DNA of 45,129 nt, taken from contig NZ_KE952871.1 of NCBI RefSeq assembly GCF_000466385.1, forward strand, positions 1 to 45,129, given 5' to 3'. The notes beneath the pieces are model-generated. The model was not told the DNA's origin. It searched no databases and was given only the letters and a program-made list of their open reading frames with translations. Positions 8,152-18,000 of the stretch are shown here, in pieces (the first letter of the stretch is position 1; each line of letters starts with the position of its first letter). The stretch is from Aneurinibacillus aneurinilyticus ATCC 12856. GTDB taxonomy: Bacteria; Bacillota; Bacilli; Aneurinibacillales; Aneurinibacillaceae. A program made the translations under genes and the position numbers.

Positions 8152-9162
8152 ATGACTAAAGAAAAGCAACGTTCCATCCCATTTGTATATAAGATGATTG
8201 TAGGAATCCTTTTATTTATGGTTATGTTTGTGGTTGCCATGGGATTTGGGGCAGCAGACACCACTTTCAAAGATGTGTGGCTAGCGCTTACTTCTCATGC
8301 TACCGATGACAAGATTTCTCTTATCCGTGAAATTCGCTTACCGCGTGAAGTTGCAGGTATTTTTGTTGGAGCGGCATTAGCCGTTTCCGGTGCAATTATG
8401 CAAGGATTAACAAGGAATCCCCTTGCTGATCCGAGTTTACTTGGATTAACTGCCGGTGCCAGTGCTACATTAGCAATAACGATAGCCCTGCTCCCTTCAG
8501 CAAACTATTTTTATATTATGATAGCTTGTTTTGTTGGAGCAGCTATCGGAGCCCTTATGGTTTTTGGTATTAGTGCAATGAAGAAGGGCAGTTTTTCTCC
8601 TCTTCGAATTGTATTAGCTGGTGCTGCCGTTTCGGCGTTTTTATACGCTATTGCAGAGGGAGTTGGCATTTACTTCAAAATTTCAAAAGATGTATCCATG
8701 TGGACTGCAGGAGGTTTGATTGGAACTTCATGGGGCCAACTTCAAGTAATCGTTCCATTTATTTTAATTGGTATCTTTACCTCTCTATTACTTTCCAGAC
8801 AACTAACGATTCTTAGTTTAAGTGAAGAAGTGGCAGCTGGATTAGGCCAAAAGACAACACAAATAAAGACCGTTCTTTTCGTTGTCATCATTCTGCTTGC
8901 CGGTGCTTCTGTTGCACTTGTCGGTAATATGACCTTTATCGGTTTAATGGTCCCACATATCGTTCGGGCTATTGTTGGAACCGATTACCGCTTAATTATA
9001 CCTATGTCCGCAATTGCAGGCGCTTCTTTTATGCTATTTGCCGATACGCTTGGTCGTACAATCAATTCTCCATATGAAACACCGGTAGCAGCCATTGTAG
9101 CGATAATGGGCTTACCTTTCTTCCTGTTCATCGTACATAAAGGAGGAAAAACATTATCATGA
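8152..9162 (+). CDS. Fe3+-siderophore ABC transporter permease 1 (FecCD family)
   Basis: A 336-residue FecCD/BtuC-type permease with about nine to ten hydrophobic helices. Family signatures include LPREVAGIFVGAALAVSGAIMQG, LADPSLLGLTAGA and the cytoplasmic coupling region TFIGLMVPHIVR that contacts the ATPase. It pairs with the next gene, whose ATG overlaps its stop by four bases (ATGA at 9159-9162), so the two permeases are translationally coupled and likely form a heterodimer. The site before the ATG at 8152 is weak (GAGAG), consistent with lower expression than the lipoprotein. Confidence 0.92.
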   Translation: MTKEKQRSIPFVYKMIVGILLFMVMFVVAMGFGAADTTFKDVWLALTSHATDDKISLIREIRLPREVAGIFVGAALAVSGAIMQGLTRNPLADPSLLGLTAGASATLAITIALLPSANYFYIMIACFVGAAIGALMVFGISAMKKGSFSPLRIVLAGAAVSAFLYAIAEGVGIYFKISKDVSMWTAGGLIGTSWGQLQVIVPFILIGIFTSLLLSRQLTILSLSEEVAAGLGQKTTQIKTVLFVVIILLAGASVALVGNMTFIGLMVPHIVRAIVGTDYRLIIPMSAIAGASFMLFADTLGRTINSPYETPVAAIVAIMGLPFFLFIVHKGGKTLS

Positions 9163-10166
9163 TACAACCGGCTTTAATAAAAAAACAACGTATGATTGTA
9201 TGTACTTTACTGGTACTTATCATGACTACTATCTTTATCAGTATGGGAATGGGATACTCCTCTTTATCTTATGACAGGCTGATCCCAACCTTTCTTGGTC
9301 AAGGGACTTTTAAAGAGGAATTTATTTTATTTTCAGTTCGTTTACCACGAATCATAATTACACTGTTAGCAGGTATGGCGCTTGCGTTATCTGGTTCTAT
9401 TTTACAAGGGATCACACGGAATGATTTAGCTGACCCTGGCATTTTAGGTATCAATTCTGGAGCAGGTGTTGCAATTGCGTTATTCTTTTTGTTTTTTCCT
9501 ATAAAAGTTGGCTCATTTGTTTATTTGCTTCCACTTGTAGCTTTTGGCGGTGCTTTAATAACTGCATACTTAATCTATATTCTTTCATATAACAGAAAAA
9601 CAGGTCTTCAACCGGTAAAATTAGTGTTAATTGGTGTTGGATTTTCAATGGCTCTTTCTGGGATAATGATTGTACTTATTTCATCTGCTGAACGTTCAAA
9701 AGTTGATTTTATCGCCAAATGGTTAGCCGGAAATATCTGGGGTACGGATTGGCCTTTTATTTGGGCCATCGTTCCATGGTTAGTTATACTTATTCCGTTT
9801 ACTTTATACAAAGCAAATCGCTTGAATCTTCTCGGATTAAGCGAATCTGTAGCAATCGGCGTTGGCGTATCAATTGAAACAGAACGTATCGTATTACTCT
9901 TAGCAGCTGTTGCCCTCGCAGCTTCCGCCGTTTCGGTCACAGGAGGAATTGCATTTATCGGATTAATGGCTCCACATATTGCAAAAGTTCTAGTAGGACC
10001 TAGAAATCAACTATTTATTCCAGTTGCAATTCTAATTGGTGGATGGCTATTATTATTCGCTGATACAATCGGACGTAATTTGGTTGATCCTGATGGTATT
10101 CCAGCAGGTATTATGGTCGCATTAATCGGCGCACCATATTTCATGTATTTATTGTTGAGAAAATAG
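9159..10166 (+). CDS. Fe3+-siderophore ABC transporter permease 2 (FecCD family)
   Basis: A 335-residue FecCD-type permease, the partner of the upstream one. It has LPRIIITLLAGMALALSGSILQG, LADPGILGINSGA and GIAFIGLMAPHIAK, the same three landmark regions. Its GGAGG site lies inside the end of the upstream gene (AAGGAGGA). It closes the importer operon; a hairpin follows at 10183-10221 and the next gene is convergent. Confidence 0.92.
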   Translation: MIQPALIKKQRMIVCTLLVLIMTTIFISMGMGYSSLSYDRLIPTFLGQGTFKEEFILFSVRLPRIIITLLAGMALALSGSILQGITRNDLADPGILGINSGAGVAIALFFLFFPIKVGSFVYLLPLVAFGGALITAYLIYILSYNRKTGLQPVKLVLIGVGFSMALSGIMIVLISSAERSKVDFIAKWLAGNIWGTDWPFIWAIVPWLVILIPFTLYKANRLNLLGLSESVAIGVGVSIETERIVLLLAAVALAASAVSVTGGIAFIGLMAPHIAKVLVGPRNQLFIPVAILIGGWLLLFADTIGRNLVDPDGIPAGIMVALIGAPYFMYLLLRK

Positions 10167-10182
10167 GAATTTATCGGCTATT

Positions 10183-10221
10183 CAGCGGGTATGGAATCCT
10201 CATGGTTTTCCATACCTGCTG
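10183..10221. terminator. Hairpin between convergent operons
   Basis: CAGCGGGTATGGAA (10183-10196) pairs with TTCCATACCTGCTG (10208-10221), 14 pairs with one G-U. It sits between the end of the importer operon and the end of the minus-strand cyclodeaminase-like gene, so it could serve both. Neither side has a clear T-run. Confidence 0.65.
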
Positions 10222-10272
10222 GTGCCTATCATCAATGGTACACAGTCTGCCAAATTAAACTCCATTCATTTG

Positions 10273-11259
10273 CTATATTAACCTAATTTTGCTGCCTATT
10301 TCCCTTTCAGTTGCCTTCTTGTATACCATATAAGCTGTCGTGATATCCTGAATTGACATACCTGTAGAATCAAAAATTGTAACCTCATCATCGTTTACCC
10401 TACCAGCTTTTCTACCGAGCAGTATTTCACCAATCTCCGCATGTATGTCTGACTTTTCAATTAATTCTAACTTGATCGGACTCTGAGTTTCACCACGCTT
10501 GATACATTCCTGCAAACTATCGACAACAATTTTTGCACGAGTGAAAATTGCTTCTTCAAGTTCCTGCTTTCCTTGCATATCCGCACCCATAGCGATTATA
10601 TGTGTACCAGGCTTAATCCATTTATTCATGACAATTGGTTTTTTACTAGGTGTTGTAGTTACAACAATATGTGAATCAACTACTGCTTTTTCCGCACTGC
10701 TGCACGGTAAAACTTCTATTCCTAAAAGCTCCTCCATTATTTTTTTATAAAAAATTGCTTGTTCTTTTAATCGACTCCAGACCTTGACTGTTTGAATAGG
10801 CAAAATCTCTTTTAATGCTACCACCTGCATTTGGGCCTGCCTGCCTGCGCCAATAACCCCCACTACACTGGAATCTTGTCGTGCTAAAACTTCTGCCGAG
10901 ACTCCGCCAGCGGCCCCTGTCCTATATTCAGTAATAAGCGTTCCATCCATAATGCAAACGGGAAATCCACTTTTTGCATCATACAAAGAAATAACTGCAA
11001 GTCCTGTAGGAAGATTGTATTGTTTAGGATTATTCCAGAAGCCACCAGCAGTCTTTACACTAATGATTTCTTTATTTGGCGAGTACCCGGCTTTAATATC
11101 TACCTCTCCGTTATATTCAGGAACATCAATAGACATAATGGGCGGCTGAACTACCTTTCCTTGATTGAACATCATATAAGCTTCTCTGACAGATGTGAGC
11201 GTATCCTGTATCGTCAGTATTTTTTCTACGTCAATTCTGCTTAATACCCTTGTGTGCAT
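10273..11259 (-). CDS. Ornithine cyclodeaminase / mu-crystallin family protein
   Basis: A 328-residue NAD(P)-binding protein of the ornithine cyclodeaminase family, which also includes alanine dehydrogenase, SbnB and ketimine reductases. Supporting segments are the substrate-side strand VDIKAGYSPN, TLITEYRTGAAGGVSAEVLAR, the dinucleotide motif VGVIGAGRQAQMQ, and HIIAMGADMQGKQEL. It starts 14 bases after the stop of an aminotransferase in the same operon, with AAAGGATG as ribosome-binding site. The pair suggests conversion of an amino acid to a keto or cyclic imino form and back. The substrate is not readable and no link to the siderophore can be shown. SbnB-type amino acid synthesis is possible but lacks its usual SbnA partner. 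Confidence 0.8.
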   Translation of the reverse strand: MHTRVLSRIDVEKILTIQDTLTSVREAYMMFNQGKVVQPPIMSIDVPEYNGEVDIKAGYSPNKEIISVKTAGGFWNNPKQYNLPTGLAVISLYDAKSGFPVCIMDGTLITEYRTGAAGGVSAEVLARQDSSVVGVIGAGRQAQMQVVALKEILPIQTVKVWSRLKEQAIFYKKIMEELLGIEVLPCSSAEKAVVDSHIVVTTTPSKKPIVMNKWIKPGTHIIAMGADMQGKQELEEAIFTRAKIVVDSLQECIKRGETQSPIKLELIEKSDIHAEIGEILLGRKAGRVNDDEVTIFDSTGMSIQDITTAYMVYKKATEREIGSKIRLI

Positions 11260-11273
11260 TGTGTTGCCATCCT

Positions 11274-12395
11274 TTATACAATCCGATTTTCTACAAGGTA
11301 TTCCTCAAATATCGCTAGAGACTCCCTAAAATTCTTCCTGCCATATCCCATTCGAAGATAATTTTCATCATAGTCGTAAATGCTTGCAGGCAAAAGAAGA
11401 ACGCCTTTCTCTGAGACTAGCTTTTCACAAAAATTTGCTACAGGTTGAGCGATATTTATTTTATGAAAAGCAATGGGACCTGATTTTGGTTTATTATTGA
11501 TAAATACATGCTCATATTTCATAAAAAAATCATCCGCTATTGCTAAATTATCTTTTATAATTTCAAGATTACGTTTAAGTATCCTCTCGCCGTGTCTTAA
11601 TGCAATCACTGTTAAAAACTCGCTGGGAGCACTGCTGCAAATAGACGTATAGTGCTTAAACCGGACCATCTTGTCATAAATCTCCTTATTTTGAGTGCTA
11701 ACCCAACCAATTCGCAACCCCGAAAGTCCATATGCTTTGGACATTACCCCTAAGGATACTGCATTTTCGTACATATCAGAGAACCAGGGTAATTTATTCC
11801 CATCATATTCCAGACCTTTATACACCTCATCACAGAATACATGAATATTATCTTTTCTAGCTATTTCAGTAATTGCTTGCATTTCATCCAGGCTGAGCAC
11901 ATAACCGGTGGGATTATTTGGAGTATTTATTGCAATAAGTTTAGTATTTGGTTTTATTAAATTTTTTAGTTCATCAATATCTACTACCCATCCGTTCTTT
12001 CCTTGTTTTAGTTCCCACCTGGAAACTTCACAACCTATAGAGTGTGCAACTTCATAGAGGGATTGATAGACAGGAAACTGGCAAACGATATGATCTCCAG
12101 GATTAAGAACAACATTCATGTAATTAAATATTGCTTCCTGAGCACCTACATGTATTAAAATGTCATCTGCATTTATCTTGGAGTAAAGCTTTGCAACTTC
12201 AACACGCAGTTCTGGATTTCCCGGGACTTCTGTATATCCTAACCAAACGTTCTTTAATTTTTCCTCTGCTCCACTCTCGAAACTCATCAAGTCCTGAATT
12301 GTCATTGATTCACAATCAGATTGGGTTAGCAAATATGGTGCAGTAAACTCATACTGGTTGAAATAAACCTCTAGCTTAAAGTCTTTCAGCCTCAT
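11274..12395 (-). CDS. PLP-dependent aminotransferase, class I/II
   Basis: An aminotransferase of about 373 residues. It carries NTPNNPTGYVLS (substrate/PLP region), FCDEVYKGLEY with the PLP-contacting aspartate and tyrosine, and the Schiff-base lysine in SLGVMSKAYGLSGLRIGW. The C-terminal domain has NYLRMGYGRKNF with the carboxylate-binding arginine. I start at the ATG at 12395 because GGTG lies 6 bases upstream; the in-frame ATG at 12407 would add four residues (MVNF). It is cotranscribed with the downstream cyclodeaminase-like gene. The specific amino donor and acceptor are unknown; class I/II members include aspartate, aromatic and capreomycidine-type enzymes. Confidence 0.82.
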   Translation of the reverse strand: MRLKDFKLEVYFNQYEFTAPYLLTQSDCESMTIQDLMSFESGAEEKLKNVWLGYTEVPGNPELRVEVAKLYSKINADDILIHVGAQEAIFNYMNVVLNPGDHIVCQFPVYQSLYEVAHSIGCEVSRWELKQGKNGWVVDIDELKNLIKPNTKLIAINTPNNPTGYVLSLDEMQAITEIARKDNIHVFCDEVYKGLEYDGNKLPWFSDMYENAVSLGVMSKAYGLSGLRIGWVSTQNKEIYDKMVRFKHYTSICSSAPSEFLTVIALRHGERILKRNLEIIKDNLAIADDFFMKYEHVFINNKPKSGPIAFHKINIAQPVANFCEKLVSEKGVLLLPASIYDYDENYLRMGYGRKNFRESLAIFEEYLVENRIV

Positions 12396-12658
12396 AAAAT
12401 TCACCATCCTTATGTAAATGATTCACCTTTACTATAATGCCATAAATTATAACCGTCTCCAGCCAATTAAAAGGGCATGCTCCCAGCCATTTCGAAAGCT
12501 TCTACGACCTGCTTCTTCTTTATTGGATCAATTTTTCAAATTTATTATGTATATTATAGAAATATACAGTACAGGAAAGACATGGAGGGGACGATAACAA
12601 AAGAAAAGAGAATTCTACAGTCATAACTGTGGGAACATTGGTATTGGAGGGGAATGGA

Positions 12659-14647
12659 ATGAAATCTTTAAAGGTTAAACTAAATGTGGTTATGTGTTTG
12701 TTAGTTACTGCATTTCTTTTTGCTGTAACAATCATTAGCCATAATGAATCTCGAAAAGAAATTATGAAAGGGTATGACGAACAAGCCTATACGAAGCTCA
12801 AACTGCTTATAACAAGCATTGATGCTTGGCTTACTGAAAACCAGCATGTTATTACTATCGTAGCTGAAGATAGCAAGGTTACACATGCTGAAAGTATTGA
12901 CTCTCGGAACAGTTATCTTCTTCAAATTTTAAAACAAAACCCACTGTACGAAAGTCTCGCATTTTTTGATAATAAGGGGGAGATTTTCCTTCCCCCAAAA
13001 ATTAACGAAGCATATAAGCAACTTAACATCTCTGAACGTAGTCACTTTCAGCGCACCATGCAGGGGGAATTTGTAATTACGGACCCTATGGTGTCTAAGG
13101 GTACTGGAAATCTTGCCATTATTCTTACAGCACCTGTGAAAAGGGATGGTGTAGTTATTGGGGGTATAGCAGCATCCATTCCCCTTAATGCTCTTATGGA
13201 TTTGGTGATGGAGGAAAAACTCGGGGAAACCGGCTATCCTTTTGTGTTCATTAAAAGCGGTCTTCAGATCGCACATAAAAACAACGAACAAGTTATGAAA
13301 CGCAACATGTATAAAACAGACATCCCTGAACTCGCAACGATGGCAAACCGGGCCATGAAAGGTGAAACTGGAAAGATTGAGTATGTAAAAGATGGTGAAG
13401 GAAAATATGGGTACTTCTCTAAAGCAAAAAAAGTAGATTGGGGTATTGCAATCACGCTTCCAGTAGGTGAGGCTGAACAAGGCGTTTATAAACTATTCTA
13501 CCGAAATCTTCTTATAAGCAGTGTAGGCCTTTTGATTTTCATCATTGTCATGAGCTGGATGGCAAGCAAAATCGTACGACCGATTCGCTCGCTTAATGAA
13601 AGCGTGCGACATATCGCAAATGGCGATTTATCCTATCCAATTGCATCAAGTACATCAAAGGACGAAGTTGGGCAGCTAACGCAGGGTTTTTCACAAATGG
13701 CAGAGCATATGTCTACTGTCCTTTCTGAAGTAAAACAATCCACCTATACGCTAGGCGATTCGGCGCATGCACTGCATCTTGCTAACGAAGAGATGAAAGC
13801 CTCCTCTGAGCAGGTTGCGATAACTATGAATGAATTTACGAATGGCACAAATGAAATTGCATCTTCTATTCAAAATACTGCGGGCGATGTCGAAGATATG
13901 AATCTTAGTATTCAAGCGATGAGCAATGTATTTTCCGACATCCAAAATGGTTCCAAGCAAGCACAGCTTGCTTCGGCTGAAGGACTTGAAAATGCATCAG
14001 CTACATTTACCCGTATTCAACGAGTGGCAAAAACGATTGAAGATAATGTGGAGTCGATTCGCCAACTGAACGAGAAAACAAAAGACATTGAGGGCATTGT
14101 GACCGTAATTACCAGTATTGCAAATCAAACTAATTTACTTGCCTTAAATGCAACCATTGAAGCAGCCCGGGCTGGAGAACAGGGAAAAGGTTTTGCCGTA
14201 GTAGCTGATGAGGTACGCAAGCTTGCAGAGCAAACCGCTGCAGCGGTAAACGGCATAAGTGACATTGTGTCAGAAAACCAGCGTCAGATCAGGCATGTTG
14301 TAGCGGTATCTGAAGAGGGCATGTCAGAGGTTATAGAGGGTTCACAATCTGTACAACGAATGAATGATACATTCCACGCGATTACAGATAAGGTTGGCAA
14401 GATTGATGAAAGTATACAGCAGTTTAGTAAACTTCTAGCCTCTCTTGCCGAGAAAAGTATACTAATCTCTCAAAACGTAGAAAACGTCTCTTCCATAACC
14501 GAACAATTCTCGGCGGGTGCTGAGGAAATTAATGCTTCTTCAGAAGAGCAATTGTCGACGGTAAAAAATCTGATGAAAAATACAGAACAGCTGGAAACGA
14601 TGTCAGAGGACCTCACTGCCATGGTGAATCGCTTCAAAACAAGCTAG
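12659..14647 (+). CDS. Methyl-accepting chemotaxis protein with periplasmic-type Cache sensor
   Basis: A 662-residue chemoreceptor. After a short cytoplasmic start there is a first membrane helix (about residues 7-26), an extracellular double-Cache domain (ENQHVITIVAEDS to VDWGIAITLPVGEAE), a second helix (LLISSVGLLIFIIVMSW), a HAMP domain (RPIRSLNESVRHIANGDLS) and the long signalling coiled coil. The hairpin tip EAARAGEQGKGFAVV begins at Glu501. It would relay an extracellular ligand signal to CheA/CheW. Start choice: the ATG at 12659 has GGAGGGG six bases upstream, and an in-frame GTG at 12629 lacks one. It is a single-gene unit with its own terminator. The ligand is unknown; Cache receptors often sense amino acids or organic acids. 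Confidence 0.92.
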   Translation: MKSLKVKLNVVMCLLVTAFLFAVTIISHNESRKEIMKGYDEQAYTKLKLLITSIDAWLTENQHVITIVAEDSKVTHAESIDSRNSYLLQILKQNPLYESLAFFDNKGEIFLPPKINEAYKQLNISERSHFQRTMQGEFVITDPMVSKGTGNLAIILTAPVKRDGVVIGGIAASIPLNALMDLVMEEKLGETGYPFVFIKSGLQIAHKNNEQVMKRNMYKTDIPELATMANRAMKGETGKIEYVKDGEGKYGYFSKAKKVDWGIAITLPVGEAEQGVYKLFYRNLLISSVGLLIFIIVMSWMASKIVRPIRSLNESVRHIANGDLSYPIASSTSKDEVGQLTQGFSQMAEHMSTVLSEVKQSTYTLGDSAHALHLANEEMKASSEQVAITMNEFTNGTNEIASSIQNTAGDVEDMNLSIQAMSNVFSDIQNGSKQAQLASAEGLENASATFTRIQRVAKTIEDNVESIRQLNEKTKDIEGIVTVITSIANQTNLLALNATIEAARAGEQGKGFAVVADEVRKLAEQTAAAVNGISDIVSENQRQIRHVVAVSEEGMSEVIEGSQSVQRMNDTFHAITDKVGKIDESIQQFSKLLASLAEKSILISQNVENVSSITEQFSAGAEEINASSEEQLSTVKNLMKNTEQLETMSEDLTAMVNRFKTS

Positions 14648-14656
14648 TTTTTATAC

Positions 14657-14688
14657 AGGGAGAGGACAGGAGCAGTCTCTCCCTTTTT
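14657..14688 (+). terminator. Rho-independent terminator of the chemoreceptor gene
   Basis: AGGGAGAG (14657-14664) pairs with CTCTCCCT (14677-14684), with a 12-base loop, followed directly by a T-run (14684-14688). It lies 9 bases after the chemoreceptor stop. Confidence 0.85.
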
Positions 14689-14762
14689 ACTACGCAAAAT
14701 TAGCATTCCACTATTTTGTCAATCATCTTGTCTGTACAAACCTTTGCAATAGAAAGTAAAAG

Positions 14763-14893
14763 GTGCACGCGTCGGCGTGTTCCCTCGTCTTTTCACGAGG
14801 AAGAGACACGGCCGCTTTGTGGCGCCAGGGCCGGACCGGCAAAACATCTGGGCCTCTCGGTGCGGGAGACGAACCGACGCCCGTTTGGGGCAC
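14763..14893. repeat. GC-rich structured element containing the left 34-bp inverted repeat
   Basis: About 130 bases of GC-rich sequence in an AT-rich gap of about 400 bases between the chemoreceptor and the NRPS stop. The ends pair: GTGC (14763-14766) with GCAC (14890-14893), and GCGTCGG (14769-14775) with CCGACGC (14874-14880). Inside are CCTCGT/ACGAGG (14783-14788 and 14795-14800) and CTCTCG/CGGGAG (14854-14859 and 14863-14868), plus self-complementary GC blocks between. The 34 bases 14815-14848 recur exactly, inverted, at the right end of the contig. The ORFs that cross it on both strands are composition artefacts. It could be a repeated palindromic element or a structured RNA. The remaining gap (14894-15043) shows no gene. 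Confidence 0.75.
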
Positions 14894-15043
14894 GGTGTGA
14901 TGACGCTACACTCTGGATTATACTGGATAATCAACACTCTTGATATTTTATGTTAATACAGGAGCCAATCATCTAATCGTGGGGAACTTTTTTAATTTTA
15001 ACCCCTTCAAATTTAATTTCCCGAGGTAGGCCTGAAAGAATGC

Positions 15044-18000
15044 TCATTTCTTAATAAGTGGCACCGATATCAACCTGGCAAGACTAGTTACATTTGGTTC
15101 TTTAATACAACTAAAGTGATTTCCCTCAATTTCTGTCACTTCAAATTCGCCGAGGCAAACTTCTCGCCAAAAATCAAGTGTCATTTCATCGGTACGCGGG
15201 AAAAAACTAAATGGTTCACGTGCTAGGAAAAAACGGATATTTCCCATATACGGTAGAGGTGTAAATCGGGCAGCCTTAAAGCTTTGGCGAAAGACCTTAA
15301 ATAAACCTTCTGCCATCTCGACCGGCATCTGCTCCCCTGTGGCTTTTGCAAGTGCATTGACATAAGCTGTGAAACGATCTCTCATATTGAAGGTTGCCAG
15401 TCTTCGAAATAGATCGCCCACTTTATTAAGACCATCATCCCCTTCAATTTCGCATAAAGCTCCTTTTGGAATACGATTACCGTTATTTTCGATGATCTGC
15501 ATAATCCCCCGTGCTAAATCATCTTGATCTACTCCGCCAAAACCTGCCTGCTCGAGGGTGATATTCAGATTGGAAATAAACAATGTTTCAATGAGTATAT
15601 CATCGTCAACATCAAAAAGTATCGGGGGAATGTCAATCAAAACCACATCTGTAAGGAGTACTCCCCTTTCAACCAGGCGCCTGGCAACTTCAATAGCAAT
15701 TAATCCGCCTAAGGAATAGCCGATGAGTTGCATTTGTTTATGACTATTCTCCAATAGGCGCTCGACATAATCATCAGCAACAGTTTCAATAAGTTCGGAT
15801 GGTTCAATCGTGCAATATTGTTCAATATCCGCTATTGTAATTCCAATTATGCATCCAACATTTTGAGACTTGAGATGTTCTAGGAGTGGACGAAAACTAT
15901 CCATTGTACCTAAAACAGCGTGAAAAACAACGCTAAGAGGTCCTGTCCCATTTCCTCCATAAGAAGTGAGCACAGCATTGCTTGACTTACTTTGCAGATC
16001 CGGCAAAGAGACATCAGGCACATGTTCTGCCTCTTGACTGTAAGAGCGTATAAATTCTGCCAGTGCAGCCACAGTTGGATAATTGAGCATTTGCCTGAGC
16101 AATACATCAAAAGGAATTCCTTCTTGTGAAGAATCCCCAGCCAATTTGTCACGCAACTTACCAGCCACTTGTGCCATAATGAGTGAATCAGCACCATGTT
16201 CATAAAAACTTTGTAATCTTCCAATACTAGGGATACTCAATGATTCAGCCCATAACTGAGCAAGTTGCGCTTCCAGCGTGTCTAACCTTTCCTCATCCGT
16301 TTCTATGGTGGAATTCTTTATTACCGATTTAGGGCGCCATTTTGCCAACTCTCGCCGATCGATCTTACCATTGCCGGTCAATGGCAGTGCATCAGCAATT
16401 TGCAAATGGGAAGGAAGCATATAAGCAGGCAGACGTAATGAGAGAAAGTTTTCCAGCTCCGAGGCTCTTACTGCTAACCTATCCTGTTTAAAACGCTTGG
16501 CAAACAGATGAAAGCCTAAAGAAGAGAGTTTATGCTGCTCTTCAGGTAAAGATAAAACAGGTTCATCCCCAAATTCTTTTAATAGCTGTATCCATCCACT
16601 CCGGTCTAGGTAAGAAGCTTCTAACCGTAAATGGTCGCCGGGTTCCGTCATCATAAACGCCTGTGAAGCCAATATCCACATGTGCTCCTCTGTTGGTTCA
16701 GTAAATACGAGCCAACCCCCGGGACAAATAAGTTCTTCCAGCCTGTTCATGCTTGCAGGGATATCACGTGCGTTTTCCAATACCCCGGCAGCCAGCACAA
16801 CATCAAAGCTATTCGGCGCCAGTCCCTGAGTTCGATAATCCTTATCTACATCAAAAATGCCGAAGCGTATCCCTGGGAATTGTCCAAAACGGGATTTGGC
16901 CCCCGGAATAAAAAAGGTTGTAACATCTGTAAATAAATACTCTACTTCGAAGCCTTCCAGGGATTTTAGCACTTTTTCCGTAGTTGCTCCCGTACCAGCT
17001 CCAACCTCTAAAATTCGCAAAGGCTTGTCTGATTGGTTCTCGGCAATGCGTTGCAGAAGTGTACAAATACAATGATTCAGGTAATTGGCCATAATATGAT
17101 CAAAGTATAAGGAGCGAACATGGTCAAGCTTGCCCTCTGGAAAAAGAAGTGAAACCGGATCCTGCTGTCCACTCAGCAGTTCTGGCAGCTTTTCAGCATT
17201 GCTTCTTACATACGCTGTGAATCCCGTTGAACCAAGCTTTTTCGTCCACGATGTTTCGGCCTGCTTCCAATACTCGTTTAATCTTTTCCCGTCCGGTTTT
17301 TGAGAGCAGCTAAAATGTTTAACGGGATGCTCCAGTAGCAAACCGGCTTCGGTTAGCTTTGCTACCCATCGCTGAACTAACCAATGAAATTTAGGAACGA
17401 TCCCGTCGCATTGCAAGATATCTTCCATTGAATATTTTTTTCCATCGGAAAACAATCCCCGTTTTTGTAGCGCATACAGCATAGAGTTGAGAACCGCTTG
17501 ATCAAGGTTTGCTATCGCCGACTTCACTTCCGCTCTGCTTATTCCATCTGCCATGGCACTCGCCTGTTCACCGATACCATTTACCAATGTGTTAAACTCT
17601 AATTTTTCTGTGTCTATATCCCGCTCTTTCTTGCGGGCTGTTTCTACGACACCTAACAAAACCTTATCATCACTTGAATCGTCTACCACAACCCCGGCTG
17701 CGGCAACAGCAGGGTGTTTGAGCAGTGCTGATTCGATTTCCCCAAGTTCGATCCGATGCCCCTTAATTTTAATTTGATTATCCCGGCGACCAAGAAACTC
17801 AATTTCGCCGCCGGGAGTGTAGCGGCCCAGATCACCGGTGCGATAAAGCCGCTGTCCATCCGCAGGGTGCAACAAAAACCGCTCCTGAGTAGTTGCTTGA
17901 TCACCTAAATAGCCCTCGGATAGACCATGTCCGGTAATATACAACTCTCCGGTAACCCACACGGGGCAATCACGCATCTGTGAATCCAGCACTCGAAATC

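Noticed and set aside
12929-13480. 183-aa ORF antisense to the chemoreceptor
   Set aside because: It lies wholly inside a well-supported gene in another frame, has no ribosome-binding site, and its residues (many F, C, H) are typical of antisense translation.
14716-14943. Overlapping 75-aa and 72-aa ORFs on both strands
   Set aside because: They cross the GC-rich structured repeat, lack ribosome-binding sites and start with TTG or similar codons. Open frames on both strands are a composition effect.
14979-15003. Possible terminator after the NRPS operon
   Set aside because: Only GGGG/CCCC pair around an AT-rich loop, so it is too weak to call. No clear terminator was found for the NRPS operon.
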